In this document: positions 30,506 through 39,287 of the stretch, piece after piece
Layout of the letters: every line of letters starts with the position of its first letter
How positions within the stretch are numbered: position 1 is the stretch's first letter
Source of the DNA: Phycisphaera mikurensis NBRC 102666
Lineage (GTDB): Bacteria > Planctomycetota > Phycisphaerae > Phycisphaerales > SM1A02
Direction of reading: 5' to 3'
Assembly (NCBI GenBank): GCA_945878575.1
Contig: CAMDUB010000018.1
Location: forward strand, 1 to 41,569
Length of the DNA stretch: 41,569 nucleotides
Position numbers and translations under genes: made by a program
The notes under the pieces: generated by a model
Databases searched by the model: none
What the model saw: only the letters and a program-made list of their open reading frames with translations
Told to the model about the DNA's origin: nothing

Positions 30506-30904
30506 ATGGACCGCACCAAGATCATCGAGAGCGTCGTTGCTGACCAGCTGAAGAACCCGAAGGAAATCCCGAACTACCGCATCGGCGACACCGTTGATGT
30601 GCACTACCGGATCATCGAAGGAGACAAGGAGCGCATCCAGGTCTTCCAGGGCGTGTTGCTCGCCGAGACCGGCCGCGGCATCCACACCATGATCACCGTG
30701 CGACGCATCGTTGCCAACGAGGGCGTGGAGCGCATGTTCCCGTTGCATTCGCCGCGTTTGGCAAAGCTTGAGATCGTTCGTCGTGGCGATGCCCGTCGCG
30801 CGAAGCTCTACTTCCTGCGCGAGCGCTTCGGCAAGGCCCGTCGTCTCCGCGACCAGCGCCGCGGCCTGAAGCACACCACCGGCACAGCCGCTGCCGGCGA
30901 GTAA
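30506..30904 (+). CDS. rplS: 50S ribosomal protein bL19
   Basis: The 132-residue protein has the bL19 blocks VADQLKNPKEIPNYRIGDTV, ERIQVFQGVLLAETGRGIHT, VERMFPLHSPRLAKLEIVRR and AKLYFLRERFGKARRLRDQR. It sits at the 30S-50S interface. The ATG at 30506 is fixed by homology; the frame is open farther upstream through trmD, but those residues are not bL19. A weak AAGG is 12 nt before it, and a stronger one beyond a hairpin. A strong terminator ends the operon. Confidence 0.96.
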   Translation: MDRTKIIESVVADQLKNPKEIPNYRIGDTVDVHYRIIEGDKERIQVFQGVLLAETGRGIHTMITVRRIVANEGVERMFPLHSPRLAKLEIVRRGDARRAKLYFLRERFGKARRLRDQRRGLKHTTGTAAAGE

Positions 30905-30938
30905 ATTCGTTCCTGACTCGCAGTTTCAGACATACATT

Positions 30939-30970
30939 GGCCCGCGGCCCACGCCGCGGGCCTTTCATTT
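30939..30970 (+). terminator. Intrinsic terminator of the rpsP-trmD-rplS operon
   Basis: GGCCCGCGGC-CCAC-GCCGCGGGCC is a perfect 10-bp stem, followed by TTTCATTT. Confidence 0.92.
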
Positions 30971-30975
30971 ACCCA

Positions 30976-30981
30976 TACACT
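30976..30981 (+). promoter_or_regulatory. Candidate -10 box of queD, leaderless spacing
   Basis: TACACT ends 10 nt before the ATG; its -35 region would lie in the preceding terminator. Confidence 0.4.
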
Positions 30982-30991
30982 CGAAACCCTC

Positions 30992-31351
30992 ATGCACGTC
31001 CGCCTGATCAAGAGTTTCACGTTCGAGGCCGCCCACTGGCTCCCCACCTTCCCGGAGGGGCACAAGTGCCGACGCATGCACGGCCATAGTTTCAAGGTGG
31101 ACATTGTGGTGGCAGGCGAGCTCGACCCAGCCAAGGGCTACCTGGTTGATTACGGCGACATCAAGGCAGTGACCAGCCCGATCGAATCACAACTCGATCA
31201 CTACTGCCTCAATGAAATCAAGGGCCTAGAAAACCCAACCAGCGAGATGATCGCCAAGTGGATCTGGGATCGGCTCAAGCCGCAGCTACCCATGCTCGCA
31301 CAAGTAGTGGTGCACGAGACGTGCACCAGCCGCTGCGAGTACGTCGGCTAA
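30992..31351 (+). CDS. queD: 6-carboxytetrahydropterin synthase QueD
   Basis: The 119-residue enzyme converts dihydroneopterin triphosphate to 6-carboxytetrahydropterin in queuosine synthesis. Seen are the N-terminal FTFEAAHWLPTFPEGHKC with catalytic Cys26 region, the zinc His residues of RMHGHSFKVDI, and LDHYCLNEIKGLENPTSEMI ending in HETCTSRCEYVG. The other queuosine genes are not in the window. Its last 10 bases recur, with the following hairpin, at 36162. Confidence 0.94.
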   Translation: MHVRLIKSFTFEAAHWLPTFPEGHKCRRMHGHSFKVDIVVAGELDPAKGYLVDYGDIKAVTSPIESQLDHYCLNEIKGLENPTSEMIAKWIWDRLKPQLPMLAQVVVHETCTSRCEYVG

Positions 31352-31395
31352 CGCAACAAAATGGTCCGGGAGGACCGGGACTATTTTGTTTCAAC
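31342..31395 (+). repeat. 54-bp sequence repeated at 36162-36215, source copy at the queD end
   Basis: The two 54-bp segments differ at one base only (G at 31388, A at 36208). This copy contains the last 10 bases of queD and the hairpin repeat. Confidence 0.9.
31355..31390 (+). repeat. Hairpin repeat, copy 3 (queD 3' end)
   Basis: AACAAAATGGTCC pairs with GGACTATTTTGTT over 13 bp with one G-T pair, around GGGAGGACCG. The A/T-rich outer arms and final T-run make it terminator-like. An alternative inner fold GGTCC-GGGA-GGACC is also perfect. Confidence 0.85.
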
Positions 31396-31481
31396 CCGCA
31401 CTGCTGTCATTCATTTTTACTTCTTCTGAGAAATCCGAGCGCCCGACGCGGCGAAACGAATCCGGATGACGACGCCCCGAC

Positions 31482-31511
31482 TTGTCGTTTCTACTTAGTG
31501 TGGTCTACTAT
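31482..31511 (+). promoter_or_regulatory. Candidate promoter of the beta-helix protein gene
   Basis: TTGTCG and TACTAT are 18 nt apart; a start near 31517 leaves a leader of about 70 nt containing the GGAGA SD. Confidence 0.5.
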
Positions 31512-31588
31512 TCATTCGCACGCGCTGTGATTTCTGGGATCTCTCAAGCGCCCTTGCAAAAATCAGGAACATCTCCGGAGACATCAGC

Positions 31589-34500
31589 ATGACCCGTTCA
31601 GACTTTGTTACTTGCGATTCTCGCATCAATCGCCTTGCCGTCGCAATGATCGCCCTCGCAATTCCGAGCTTTGCCACGGCAGCGACCCTGCGAGTTGGTA
31701 CGGGGCAAACATACGCCACGATCCAGGCGGCCATCAATGCGTCCGTCAATGGCGACGAGGTCATTGTGGAGCCCGGAACGTACCTCGAGTCGCTGGACAC
31801 CAAGGGGAAGCTCATCACACTCCGCGGCCGTACCGGAATGCAAAACACCTACGTGATGCCGCCGTCCGCCGGCTTGTCGATCATCCAGTGCAAGACGGGG
31901 GAAACCGCAGCAACGCTCATCGAAGGATTTACGTTCGCTAACGCGAGTGGAGCTCCGGGCGTGGTGATTACTGGCACAAGCCCGATCTTCAATGCGTGCA
32001 CCGTACAAAGCTGCCAGCTGAGCACCGCGAACGGGGCTGGAATTCAGGTCGCTGGCGTGAATCCGAGTCCGAAGTTCCTTGGATGCGTCATCAGCGGGAA
32101 TCGCACGACCGGCTACAGCGGCGGCGGCGCGTCGCTACTAAGCGGATTGACGACGTTCGACGATTGCTATTTCCAGTCGAACGAGGCCGTGGGAGGACCC
32201 TCAGATCTCCGCGGTGGCGGCATCTACGCGCAAGGCGGACGTATTTCCGCTGCAAGGACTGTCTTCACTACAAACGCGGTGCGAACAGAATACAACACCT
32301 GTCAAAACCCGTACAACGCCGGCGATCCGTGGGCTCGAGGCGCTGCGATTTGCGTCGACAATGCTGCATCGAGCTTCACAGACTGCACATTTACAGGAAA
32401 CGTTGCACGCACAAGCCGCACTTCCTGCAATGGAGCTGGTTACGGAACCTCTCGATCGCGCGGTGGCGACGTGTATGAATTCACTTCGGCTTCAACTTTC
32501 TTGCGCTGCACGTTCACAAACTCCTCATCCGACAGCATATCGAGCGGGCAATACGTTGGAAACGACGCCCTCGGCGGCTCGTTGTACTTCGGCAACGGAG
32601 CGGATCCCATCATCGACGCATGCTCGTTCACTGGGACTCGCGCAGTATCGAGTTCCGGCAGCTCATACAGCGGTGCCATCCACTACGAAACCGGATGCTC
32701 CGGCTCCATACGCAACTGCACCTTCACGAACGCTCAGTCCGCGGCGCGCGGCGGCGCCATCACTCTGGATCCCGGCGCATCGCCCGTGATTTACGACACC
32801 CAATTCAGTGACTGCAGTTCCGGCGAAGGCGGCGCCTGCTGGATTTCTTCGCCCGGTACAAATGATCCGTCGGCGTTCTTTCTTCGCGTCAAGTTCGCCA
32901 ACTGCACCGCGAACACTGGCGGCGCCGTCAACATCCGCGACAACGTCCAGTCGACATTCGACTCCTGCCGCTTCACCGGATGCACCGCCACCGCCGGCCA
33001 AGGCGGCGGCATCTACACCCAGTACGCCCCGGTCAGCATCCGAAACACCGCGTTTGACCTGAACACCAGCCCGGCCGGCAGCGCGATCCGCTCGATCGGC
33101 GACACCAACCGCTACCCCAGCCTCCGTGGCAACTTCTTCTGCGGTAACTCCGGCACCAGCACCAACTGGGTGAACGGTACGTGGATCGATGCACCGCCCT
33201 TCAACACGAACCAGTTCGCCGCGCAGTGCAGCACCGACTGCAACAACAACGGCATTTATGACAACGGCGAGATCGCCAGCGGCGCCGTACCCGACTGCAA
33301 CGGGAACCAAGTGCCGGACTCCTGCGATATCGCGGCGGGTGCCGCGGTTGACTGTAACAACAACGGCCGCCCAGATTCCTGCGACATCGCTGCGGGAACT
33401 ACCCCCGACTGCAACGGCAACGGTCGACCGGATTCCTGCGACATCGTTACCGGCACTGCGGCCGACTGCAACGGCAACGGTCGACCGGACGCGTGCGACA
33501 TCGCATCGAGCAAGGCAGCCGACTGCGACTCGAACGGCGTACCGGACTCGTGCCAAGCGGACTGCGATGGGGACGGCATCCCAAACCCCTGCGAAATTGC
33601 TGCGGGCGCGCCCGATTGCAACGGTAACGGCGTCCCTGATGCCTGTGACCTTCTCGCTGGCACACTGACCGACCGCAACAAGGACGGCGTACCGGACTCC
33701 TGCCAGAGGCTGGATTACCTTGGTCTGCGCAGCGAATTCGTACCAATTGCCGGCACCGCGGCCGACCCATACATCCCGTCAACCGCAGTGTGCATGCGCG
33801 TCTATGCCGAATTCAGTGATAGCGGGGCAGATCTGCTCGGGGTCTACGGTAATGCTGCCAACCCACTGACAATCAGCATTTCTGGCGGCGGTTTCTTCCA
33901 GGCGATCGGCGGGGCAAACACCACCAACGACCTGCTGTGCACGCCGGAGGTGCCGTCCGCATCGTTCGCCTACGACAGTTGGCTGACGATCGGGCGCGCC
34001 TGCATGGATGCCAACGTGCTGCAAGTAGTGGGCTTCAATTGGGGTGGTTTCGTGACCGCGAACGGGTTCACAGACGATGACTGCATCGCTTTCTTGACCC
34101 CCGGCTCCCCACAGTCCTACGCAGGACCAACAAAGCGCATCCTGCTCGCCCAGCTGACGACCCGCACCGGAGTGGTACCGGTGTTCCGCGTTAACCTCGT
34201 TGGACGGAACTCCGATAGCAGTGACTGGAACGCCTATGCGCAGGTTGCACCCGCACCGGTACTGGTCGACTGCAATCAAAACGGTATCCAAGACGCATTT
34301 GATGTTGCTTTCGGAGGAATCTCCGATTGCAACGATAACGGCGTCCCGGATTCCTGCGAGTTCGCTGACTTCCTCGCGGACTGCAATAGCAATGGCGTTC
34401 CCGACCGCTGCGACATCTTCGCTGGTACCAGTCAGGATCTTGACAATACCGGCATTCCCGATGAATGCGAGTGCGTGGGCGATGTGAACGGCGACGGACG

Positions 34501-34639
34501 AGTGAACGTTGACGACATCGTCGCCGTGATCATCGCATGGGGCGATTTCGGTACATCGCCGGCTGATCTCAATGGCGACGACATCGTCAATGCGCAAGAC
34601 CTAGCGCTCGTATTAGGTGGCTACGGCGAGTGCCAATGA
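31589..34639 (+). CDS. Giant secreted beta-helix protein with C-terminal dockerin-like module
   Basis: The 1016-residue protein has a signal peptide (about residues 1-31; [14 protein letters not shown]). About 35-540 form a right-handed parallel beta-helix with polymorphic-outer-membrane-type turns ([35 protein letters not shown]). About 548-705 and 890-965 are thrombospondin-3-like Asp/Asn/Cys repeats ([16 protein letters not shown] and variants, over ten in all), which bind calcium. Between them is a beta-rich domain I do not recognise. The end, from about 968, is a two-repeat dockerin-like module ([20 protein letters not shown] ... GYGECQ). GGAGA lies 9 nt before the ATG. Probably a surface or extracellular binding protein or hydrolase; no catalytic site is evident. 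Confidence 0.85.
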   Translation: MTRSDFVTCDSRINRLAVAMIALAIPSFATAATLRVGTGQTYATIQAAINASVNGDEVIVEPGTYLESLDTKGKLITLRGRTGMQNTYVMPPSAGLSIIQCKTGETAATLIEGFTFANASGAPGVVITGTSPIFNACTVQSCQLSTANGAGIQVAGVNPSPKFLGCVISGNRTTGYSGGGASLLSGLTTFDDCYFQSNEAVGGPSDLRGGGIYAQGGRISAARTVFTTNAVRTEYNTCQNPYNAGDPWARGAAICVDNAASSFTDCTFTGNVARTSRTSCNGAGYGTSRSRGGDVYEFTSASTFLRCTFTNSSSDSISSGQYVGNDALGGSLYFGNGADPIIDACSFTGTRAVSSSGSSYSGAIHYETGCSGSIRNCTFTNAQSAARGGAITLDPGASPVIYDTQFSDCSSGEGGACWISSPGTNDPSAFFLRVKFANCTANTGGAVNIRDNVQSTFDSCRFTGCTATAGQGGGIYTQYAPVSIRNTAFDLNTSPAGSAIRSIGDTNRYPSLRGNFFCGNSGTSTNWVNGTWIDAPPFNTNQFAAQCSTDCNNNGIYDNGEIASGAVPDCNGNQVPDSCDIAAGAAVDCNNNGRPDSCDIAAGTTPDCNGNGRPDSCDIVTGTAADCNGNGRPDACDIASSKAADCDSNGVPDSCQADCDGDGIPNPCEIAAGAPDCNGNGVPDACDLLAGTLTDRNKDGVPDSCQRLDYLGLRSEFVPIAGTAADPYIPSTAVCMRVYAEFSDSGADLLGVYGNAANPLTISISGGGFFQAIGGANTTNDLLCTPEVPSASFAYDSWLTIGRACMDANVLQVVGFNWGGFVTANGFTDDDCIAFLTPGSPQSYAGPTKRILLAQLTTRTGVVPVFRVNLVGRNSDSSDWNAYAQVAPAPVLVDCNQNGIQDAFDVAFGGISDCNDNGVPDSCEFADFLADCNSNGVPDRCDIFAGTSQDLDNTGIPDECECVGDVNGDGRVNVDDIVAVIIAWGDFGTSPADLNGDDIVNAQDLALVLGGYGECQ

Positions 34640-34655
34640 ACCGGGCAATGTTGAT

Positions 34656-36125
34656 ATGTTGAAACCTTGCACCTCCATCATTGCGATCACGCTAGCCGTC
34701 ATAGATGCGCGGCTAGCGATGGCTCAAGTGCCGCGATACCAGCCCGTGCAGCGTCTTGCAGACTCGCTTGCGCAACCCAATGACGCCGCCGGATACTCGG
34801 TCGCAGCATCGGGAACCGTGGCACTCATCTCATCAAGAGGCGCTGATCCCGGCGCTGGAAACGCCGGCAAAGTCTGTGTGTTTCAGCGTAATTCTTCAGG
34901 CTGGTCACAGGCAGCATCACTGACCGAATCTGTACCAGTGGCGAATGCGCAGTTCGGCCGAGCCATAGCACTGTCATCGCAGCACGCCGTGGTCACTGCA
35001 TTCACTAGTAACGCCTCCGGACGAGCTGCCGTCTACACCCATGTGGGCAGTGCTTTCGGCGCTTCAGCATCGTTGACCTCGCCGAACACTTCGCCGGGCG
35101 ATCGATTCGGCGAGGTGGCCGCGGTTGATGGTGACTGGATCGCTATCGGCGCGCCCGGCCGGACTGGACACGGTGCCATCGACCTATTCGTACGAATTGG
35201 CACGACATGGACGCACCATTCCTCGATCGATCCGCTGGCCCCATCAGCAGGATTGGAGTTTGGAGCGAGCATCGCGCTCCGGGGTAACACGATTTGTGTC
35301 GGTGCGCCTGGCGATGCCGTCAATGGTTCGGAAGCAGGGGCCGTCGTCGTCTATCGCCTGAGCGGCAACACATGGGGCCTCTCTCAGACCTTGCGAGCAC
35401 CCGACGGCGCAGCAGGCGCGCTCTTTGGAACGAGCGTTGCGCTCGAGAGTAACACGATGGTCATTGGCGCCTATCGCGACGATGCAAGCACGGTCGACAG
35501 CGGAAGTGCGTACGTGTTCCGGAGTACAGGTACGGCTTGGAACTACGCACAGAAGCTCTTCCCTGAAACATCGGTGCAGGACGCCGACTTTGGGTTCGCC
35601 GTCGCTATCTCGGGACCGCGGATCGCGGTCGGTGCACCGAGCGCGGTGGTCACCGGTGGTACTCGTGCAGGCGTCGCCTATGTATTCATTGACAACGGTT
35701 CGGTGGTGACACCGCTACTTCGCGCAGCATCACCGTCTGCAGGCGGAACCTTTGCAGGTACTGATGTCGCAGTGTCTAGCAGCGACCTCATCCTTGGCGC
35801 ACCACTCGACTCCTCAGGCGGCGCATACACCGGCTGCGCTGCTGCAGTGAACATCATCAGTGATTGCGACACCGATGGCCAGATCGACGCAGTCGAAATC
35901 GCACTGGGTGCCGTAGATTTGAACCGCGATGGAACGCCGGATACGTGTCAATGCCCTGCTGACTTCAACGCCGATGGCGTTACGGGAGGACAGGACCTCG
36001 GCATTATGCTGGGCTTTTGGGGCACCAGCGCGTCAACGCTGCCGAAGGTTGATATCGATCGAGACGGAATCGTATCGGGCGCCGACCTTGGCCTGCTGTT
36101 GAGCAACTGGGGTCCGTGTCAGTAG
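34656..36125 (+). CDS. Secreted seven-repeat FG-GAP (integrin-like propeller) protein with dockerin-like module
   Basis: The 489-residue protein has a signal peptide ([20 protein letters not shown]). Seven repeats of the form xFG-x-AVA...-IxVGAP follow, for example [40 protein letters not shown] and [20 protein letters not shown], enough for one seven-bladed beta-propeller of the integrin-alpha kind. Then comes a calcium-type linker and a two-repeat dockerin-like module ([20 protein letters not shown] ... [10 protein letters not shown]). It starts 16 bp after the preceding gene, probably co-transcribed. Likely surface protein; function unknown. Confidence 0.85.
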   Translation: MLKPCTSIIAITLAVIDARLAMAQVPRYQPVQRLADSLAQPNDAAGYSVAASGTVALISSRGADPGAGNAGKVCVFQRNSSGWSQAASLTESVPVANAQFGRAIALSSQHAVVTAFTSNASGRAAVYTHVGSAFGASASLTSPNTSPGDRFGEVAAVDGDWIAIGAPGRTGHGAIDLFVRIGTTWTHHSSIDPLAPSAGLEFGASIALRGNTICVGAPGDAVNGSEAGAVVVYRLSGNTWGLSQTLRAPDGAAGALFGTSVALESNTMVIGAYRDDASTVDSGSAYVFRSTGTAWNYAQKLFPETSVQDADFGFAVAISGPRIAVGAPSAVVTGGTRAGVAYVFIDNGSVVTPLLRAASPSAGGTFAGTDVAVSSSDLILGAPLDSSGGAYTGCAAAVNIISDCDTDGQIDAVEIALGAVDLNRDGTPDTCQCPADFNADGVTGGQDLGIMLGFWGTSASTLPKVDIDRDGIVSGADLGLLLSNWGPCQ

Positions 36126-36161
36126 CGGGGCAGTTAGGGCGAGCCGAGGTTGCCCTTCGTC

Positions 36162-36215
36162 CGTCGGCTAACGCAACAAAATGGTCCGGGAGGACCGGGA
36201 CTATTTTATTTCAAC
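36162..36215 (+). repeat. 54-bp copy of the queD end
   Basis: Matches 31342-31395 at 53 of 54 bases. The one change (A at 36208) is in the stop codon of the DUF1080 gene on the other strand. Confidence 0.9.
36175..36210 (+). repeat. Hairpin repeat, copy 4 (between FG-GAP and DUF1080 genes)
   Basis: Same fold as copy 3, with the last two outer pairs weakened by the G-to-A change. It lies between converging genes and overlaps the DUF1080 stop. Confidence 0.85.
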
Positions 36216-37600
36216 GGTCGTATGAAGACGTTCTCGAACTCGATCGGGCAGCCGTGACTCTGTAACGCAATCGCACCCTTGGCAGGTACGCCGGGCAACT
36301 GCGCGTTGTCAATGACTCGCTGGCCATTCAAGTCAACCGTGAGTCGATCGCCAACCATGCGGATCACCATGCGATTCCACTCGCCAATCGGCTTGTCAGC
36401 GCGCACCTTCGGCGTGCATGCCGCGCGCACCGCCGCCGGCATCGATGGATCCGTGCGGTAACCAAATACCTCGCCCGAGCCACACGGCCATCCCCAGATA
36501 TTCACTTGGCTCTTGCTGTTACCACGCAAGTAGATGCCACTGTCGCGCTCCTCAACCTCCACCTCTTTCACATTCCCTGCCGCATCGCGCTGCTCGGTGC
36601 CGTCGGCAGCAAACATCGGCCGCTTCATCTTCCCCTGATGCGCCTTGGTCCAGCGCCAATCGGCAACCAACTCAAAGTCGGCAAACTCCTCGGCCGTCCA
36701 CAAAGAGTCACCCTTGCCATCAAACTTGGCCGCGCCGTCATCAAACGTCCAGTGCCCTTGCTCGCCAGACTCCTCGCGCCATCCAGCGAGCGTCTTGCCG
36801 TCAAAAAGTCGACGCATACCGGTGCCTTCCATCACCACATCTTTCGCGGCAAGCGCTGGAACCGCGGCAGGCAGTTCCTTGACGCAGAGATCCTTAAACC
36901 AAATAGGGCTGCCTTCACTCTCCAGACAGATATAGCCCGTGCGCGGTGAAACATCCTTTGCGCCACTCACCTCATGTCCATTGATTTCAACCGTGATGTT
37001 GCCCTGATTGCAAGTGACCTTGTAATGATTCCACTCGCCCGCACCCTTGGTCACGCGCTCACTCGGAAGCGTTCGCTCCCATCCCGCCGGGTGCGGCCGC
37101 AACGGCGTCATCTTGGAACCCCAAATGCTGAATACATCACCCTGCCCGGTGTACAGCAACCGACCCTCTTTGTCTTTCACATCGGGCGTCAACATGATCT
37201 GCACTTCAATCGCACGCGGGAACATGTTCTGCGCGGAACTCGGCACCGGATCACTCCATACAAAGAGACCAGCATTACCCTCCTTCGCTTCATGCTTCCA
37301 GTCAAAGTCCAGTACGTAATTTTCATACATGCGATCCGTGCGAATGAATCCCGTTGGATTTCCAGTGCAGAACAACATGCCGTCGCGCGCAACAAACGTG
37401 TCACTGAAGCAATTCACGCTCACCCATCCAGAAAGATCCTTGCCATTGAAGATTCGATAGCAATCCGGACCACACTGTTCCCCGCGCGGCGCAATACCGG
37501 CAACGCGTGCGGCGGTGGCGGGTGGCGGCGGACTCGCGCATCCAACCAGAGAAGCGAGCGACGCCAGAACGATGACCGAGCTGAGTGTGCAGATGCGCAT
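36206..37600 (-). CDS. Lipoprotein with two DUF1080 (3-keto-disaccharide hydrolase-like) domains
   Basis: The 464-residue protein has a lipobox SLVGC (Cys21) and two DUF1080 concanavalin-like domains, at about 45-243 (IFNGKDLSGWVSVNCFSDTF ... PIWFKDLCVKEL) and 262-464 (LFDGKTLAGWREESGEQGHW ... PIEFENVFIRPL). Such lectin-like domains are very common in planctomycete secreted proteins and some cleave keto-disaccharides or other glycosides. The ATG has TAGGAT 7 nt upstream and no SD. Its stop codon is in a hairpin repeat, where one base change relative to the other copy created it. Confidence 0.88.
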   Translation of the reverse strand: MRICTLSSVIVLASLASLVGCASPPPPATAARVAGIAPRGEQCGPDCYRIFNGKDLSGWVSVNCFSDTFVARDGMLFCTGNPTGFIRTDRMYENYVLDFDWKHEAKEGNAGLFVWSDPVPSSAQNMFPRAIEVQIMLTPDVKDKEGRLLYTGQGDVFSIWGSKMTPLRPHPAGWERTLPSERVTKGAGEWNHYKVTCNQGNITVEINGHEVSGAKDVSPRTGYICLESEGSPIWFKDLCVKELPAAVPALAAKDVVMEGTGMRRLFDGKTLAGWREESGEQGHWTFDDGAAKFDGKGDSLWTAEEFADFELVADWRWTKAHQGKMKRPMFAADGTEQRDAAGNVKEVEVEERDSGIYLRGNSKSQVNIWGWPCGSGEVFGYRTDPSMPAAVRAACTPKVRADKPIGEWNRMVIRMVGDRLTVDLNGQRVIDNAQLPGVPAKGAIALQSHGCPIEFENVFIRPLK

Positions 37601-37607
37601 GCGCCCA

Positions 37608-37613
37608 ATCCTA
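37608..37613 (-). promoter_or_regulatory. Candidate -10 box of the DUF1080 gene, leaderless spacing
   Basis: TAGGAT ends 7 nt before the ATG; no SD is present. Confidence 0.45.
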
Positions 37614-37702
37614 GCGATCCGATCCTGCCCTCACCGCGCGCTGCTCCCCCCTGCTCCTCTCCGCTCTCTCCGCTTCTCTCCTCTCCGCCGCCGCCACGCC
37701 CC

Positions 37703-37708
37703 TACGAT
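37703..37708 (+). promoter_or_regulatory. Candidate -10 box of the unknown gene at 37721
   Basis: TACGAT ends 12 nt before the ATG, the widest spacing in the set; no SD is present. Confidence 0.35.
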
Positions 37709-37720
37709 TCCCCTCCCGCC

Positions 37721-38473
37721 ATGCACACCGCACATCCCATCCTCGCCATGCACGAAGCCCGCGCACTCGCCACACTCTTCGGCGCCAGCGCGCCCGCGTG
37801 CGATTGGATCGCCATGCCCCTCAACGCGCCGGGCTCCCCCCGCGGCGCGTTCGTCGGCGGTAATCCACTCGATGAATCCTGGCTCTTGGACGCCGAACTC
37901 CCCGGACCATGGGTCTTTGCATGGAGCGGCACACTGGGCGATTCTCTGTTCGCCTCCGACCCCGTCAACTGGATGCGCGGCCCCACCGCACTCAATGCCC
38001 TGTGCGCGGAACTGGCGCCGCAACTGCAACGCCACCACAAGCGCCTCGTCCTGATCCCGCATGCGCGCCACGTCTTAAGCGATGCGCGCAGCGCGCTGAC
38101 TTGGTGGTGCGATCAGGTGATTCCCGGGCAAGATCCCAACATCGTCCGCCACTCGCCGGATACCGATCGCCCCTTTGGGCTGGCCTTCGACCCCGCCGCA
38201 TTTCTTGAGCCATCCATGCTCGCGGATATTGAAGACCACATGCAGTCGCTCTTTGCGTCCTTCGGTCCGCGCGCCGATGTGGTGATCCTCCGCGACACAA
38301 CCATCAGCGAAACCGATCCTGAACAGATGACCCCATGTCCCCTTGGTTCCGGACGCCTCCCACGCGCTTACATACGTGAACTCCTTGCGCTGCATGTCCC
38401 GGAATCCACTCCCATCATGGTGCAAGGCGCCGCGCTGAACGGCTCGCTGGAGTGGCTTGGCCGCAGCGCCTGA
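37721..38473 (+). CDS. Protein of unknown function
   Basis: The 250-residue protein has no signal peptide or membrane segment and no family I recognise. It is rich in Pro, Ala, Leu and Trp, with motifs such as FAWSGTLGDSLFASDP, VLIPHARHVLSDARS and PRADVVILRDTTISETDPEQ. The alternating strand and helix pattern suggests an alpha/beta fold, perhaps of the TIM-barrel or hydrolase kind. The ATG at 37721 was chosen because the frame farther upstream runs antisense through the DUF1080 gene. A possible -10 (TACGAT) lies 12 nt before it. Confidence 0.6.
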   Translation: MHTAHPILAMHEARALATLFGASAPACDWIAMPLNAPGSPRGAFVGGNPLDESWLLDAELPGPWVFAWSGTLGDSLFASDPVNWMRGPTALNALCAELAPQLQRHHKRLVLIPHARHVLSDARSALTWWCDQVIPGQDPNIVRHSPDTDRPFGLAFDPAAFLEPSMLADIEDHMQSLFASFGPRADVVILRDTTISETDPEQMTPCPLGSGRLPRAYIRELLALHVPESTPIMVQGAALNGSLEWLGRSA

Positions 38474-38501
38474 CACGCCGCGGGCGCGCGCGCATAAATC
38501 C

Positions 38502-38531
38502 TTGGAACTTCTGCGCCCGGCGCGCTACACT
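38502..38531 (+). promoter_or_regulatory. Candidate promoter of the HNH gene
   Basis: TTGGAA and TACACT are 18 nt apart; a start near 38538 leaves a leader of about 35 nt with the SD. Confidence 0.5.
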
Positions 38532-38571
38532 TCACTGCCCGCTGGAGGATCCGGCGCGCAAGGAGGCACGG

Positions 38572-39207
38572 ATGATCGCCGCTGGTGCCAGTGTTCTTGA
38601 TGCTCGCGTCTTAGTAATCAACAAGTTGTACAACGCTGTTCGCGTTGTCGATGCGCGACGCGCATTCACCATGTTGTGCAAGGGCTCCGCAGAAATCATC
38701 AGCGTTGAAGCTGGGGCGTATGTCAGCTACTCGCTGCACTCATGGTCTGAAGTTGCAGAATTCCAACGGTCCTTTGAACACGAACAACATGACTGGGTGA
38801 CCACCCCGCGCTTGGTCTTGGCCGTCCCAAAGATCATTCGCTTGCTCGGCTACGACCGCCTGCCGCGCGAACCAGTCAAACTCAATCGTCGCAACATCTA
38901 TGCGCGCGATCACAGTCAGTGCCAATACTGCGGCAAGAATTTCTCCACCAAAGAACTCACGCTCGATCACGTCGTCCCGCGCGTGCAGGGTGGCGAGAAC
39001 TCATGGATCAACTTGGTGTGCGCCTGCGTCCGGTGCAACGCGCGCAAGGGCGGCCGCACGCCAACACAGGCGCGCATGAAACTGATCCGCGAGCCCATCA
39101 AGCCGCGCCGCAATCCAGCCATCACACTCCGACTTGGTAGCCCCAAGTACCAAAGCTGGAAAGCATTCCTGGACGAGGCGTACTGGACCGTCGAACTGCA
39201 GGACTGA
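38572..39207 (+). CDS. HNH endonuclease-family protein
   Basis: The 211-residue protein has an N-terminal domain (LVINKLYNAVRVVDARRAFT) found in a widespread group of stand-alone HNH proteins, then an HNH domain with a zinc site: CQYCGKNF (Cys117, Cys120), LDHVVPRVQGGENSWINLVC (Asp132-His133, Asn147) and CVRCNARK (Cys152, Cys155). The group is conserved in many bacteria, role unknown. AAGGAGG, a full SD, lies 6 nt before the ATG, which fixes the start. Confidence 0.88.
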   Translation: MIAAGASVLDARVLVINKLYNAVRVVDARRAFTMLCKGSAEIISVEAGAYVSYSLHSWSEVAEFQRSFEHEQHDWVTTPRLVLAVPKIIRLLGYDRLPREPVKLNRRNIYARDHSQCQYCGKNFSTKELTLDHVVPRVQGGENSWINLVCACVRCNARKGGRTPTQARMKLIREPIKPRRNPAITLRLGSPKYQSWKAFLDEAYWTVELQD

Positions 39208-39287
39208 CCGCAGCAACCGCGCCGCCACTCGAAGCAACCGCCTCGCTCGCTGCGCCGGCTGCACCGACTGTGCCTGTACCGGTTCAT

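Noticed and set aside
32663-33556. Antisense frame with repeated VAVG...DVAGI units
   Set aside because: The repeats are the reverse reading of the Asp/Asn/Cys calcium repeats of the beta-helix protein.
36126-36161. Separate terminator behind the FG-GAP gene
   Set aside because: Only 4-bp pairings were found; the hairpin repeat just downstream is the better candidate.
38572-39207. HNH gene as a homing endonuclease or mobile intron
   Set aside because: It is a stand-alone gene with its own promoter and SD and belongs to a widely conserved family; no intron or insertion boundaries are visible.
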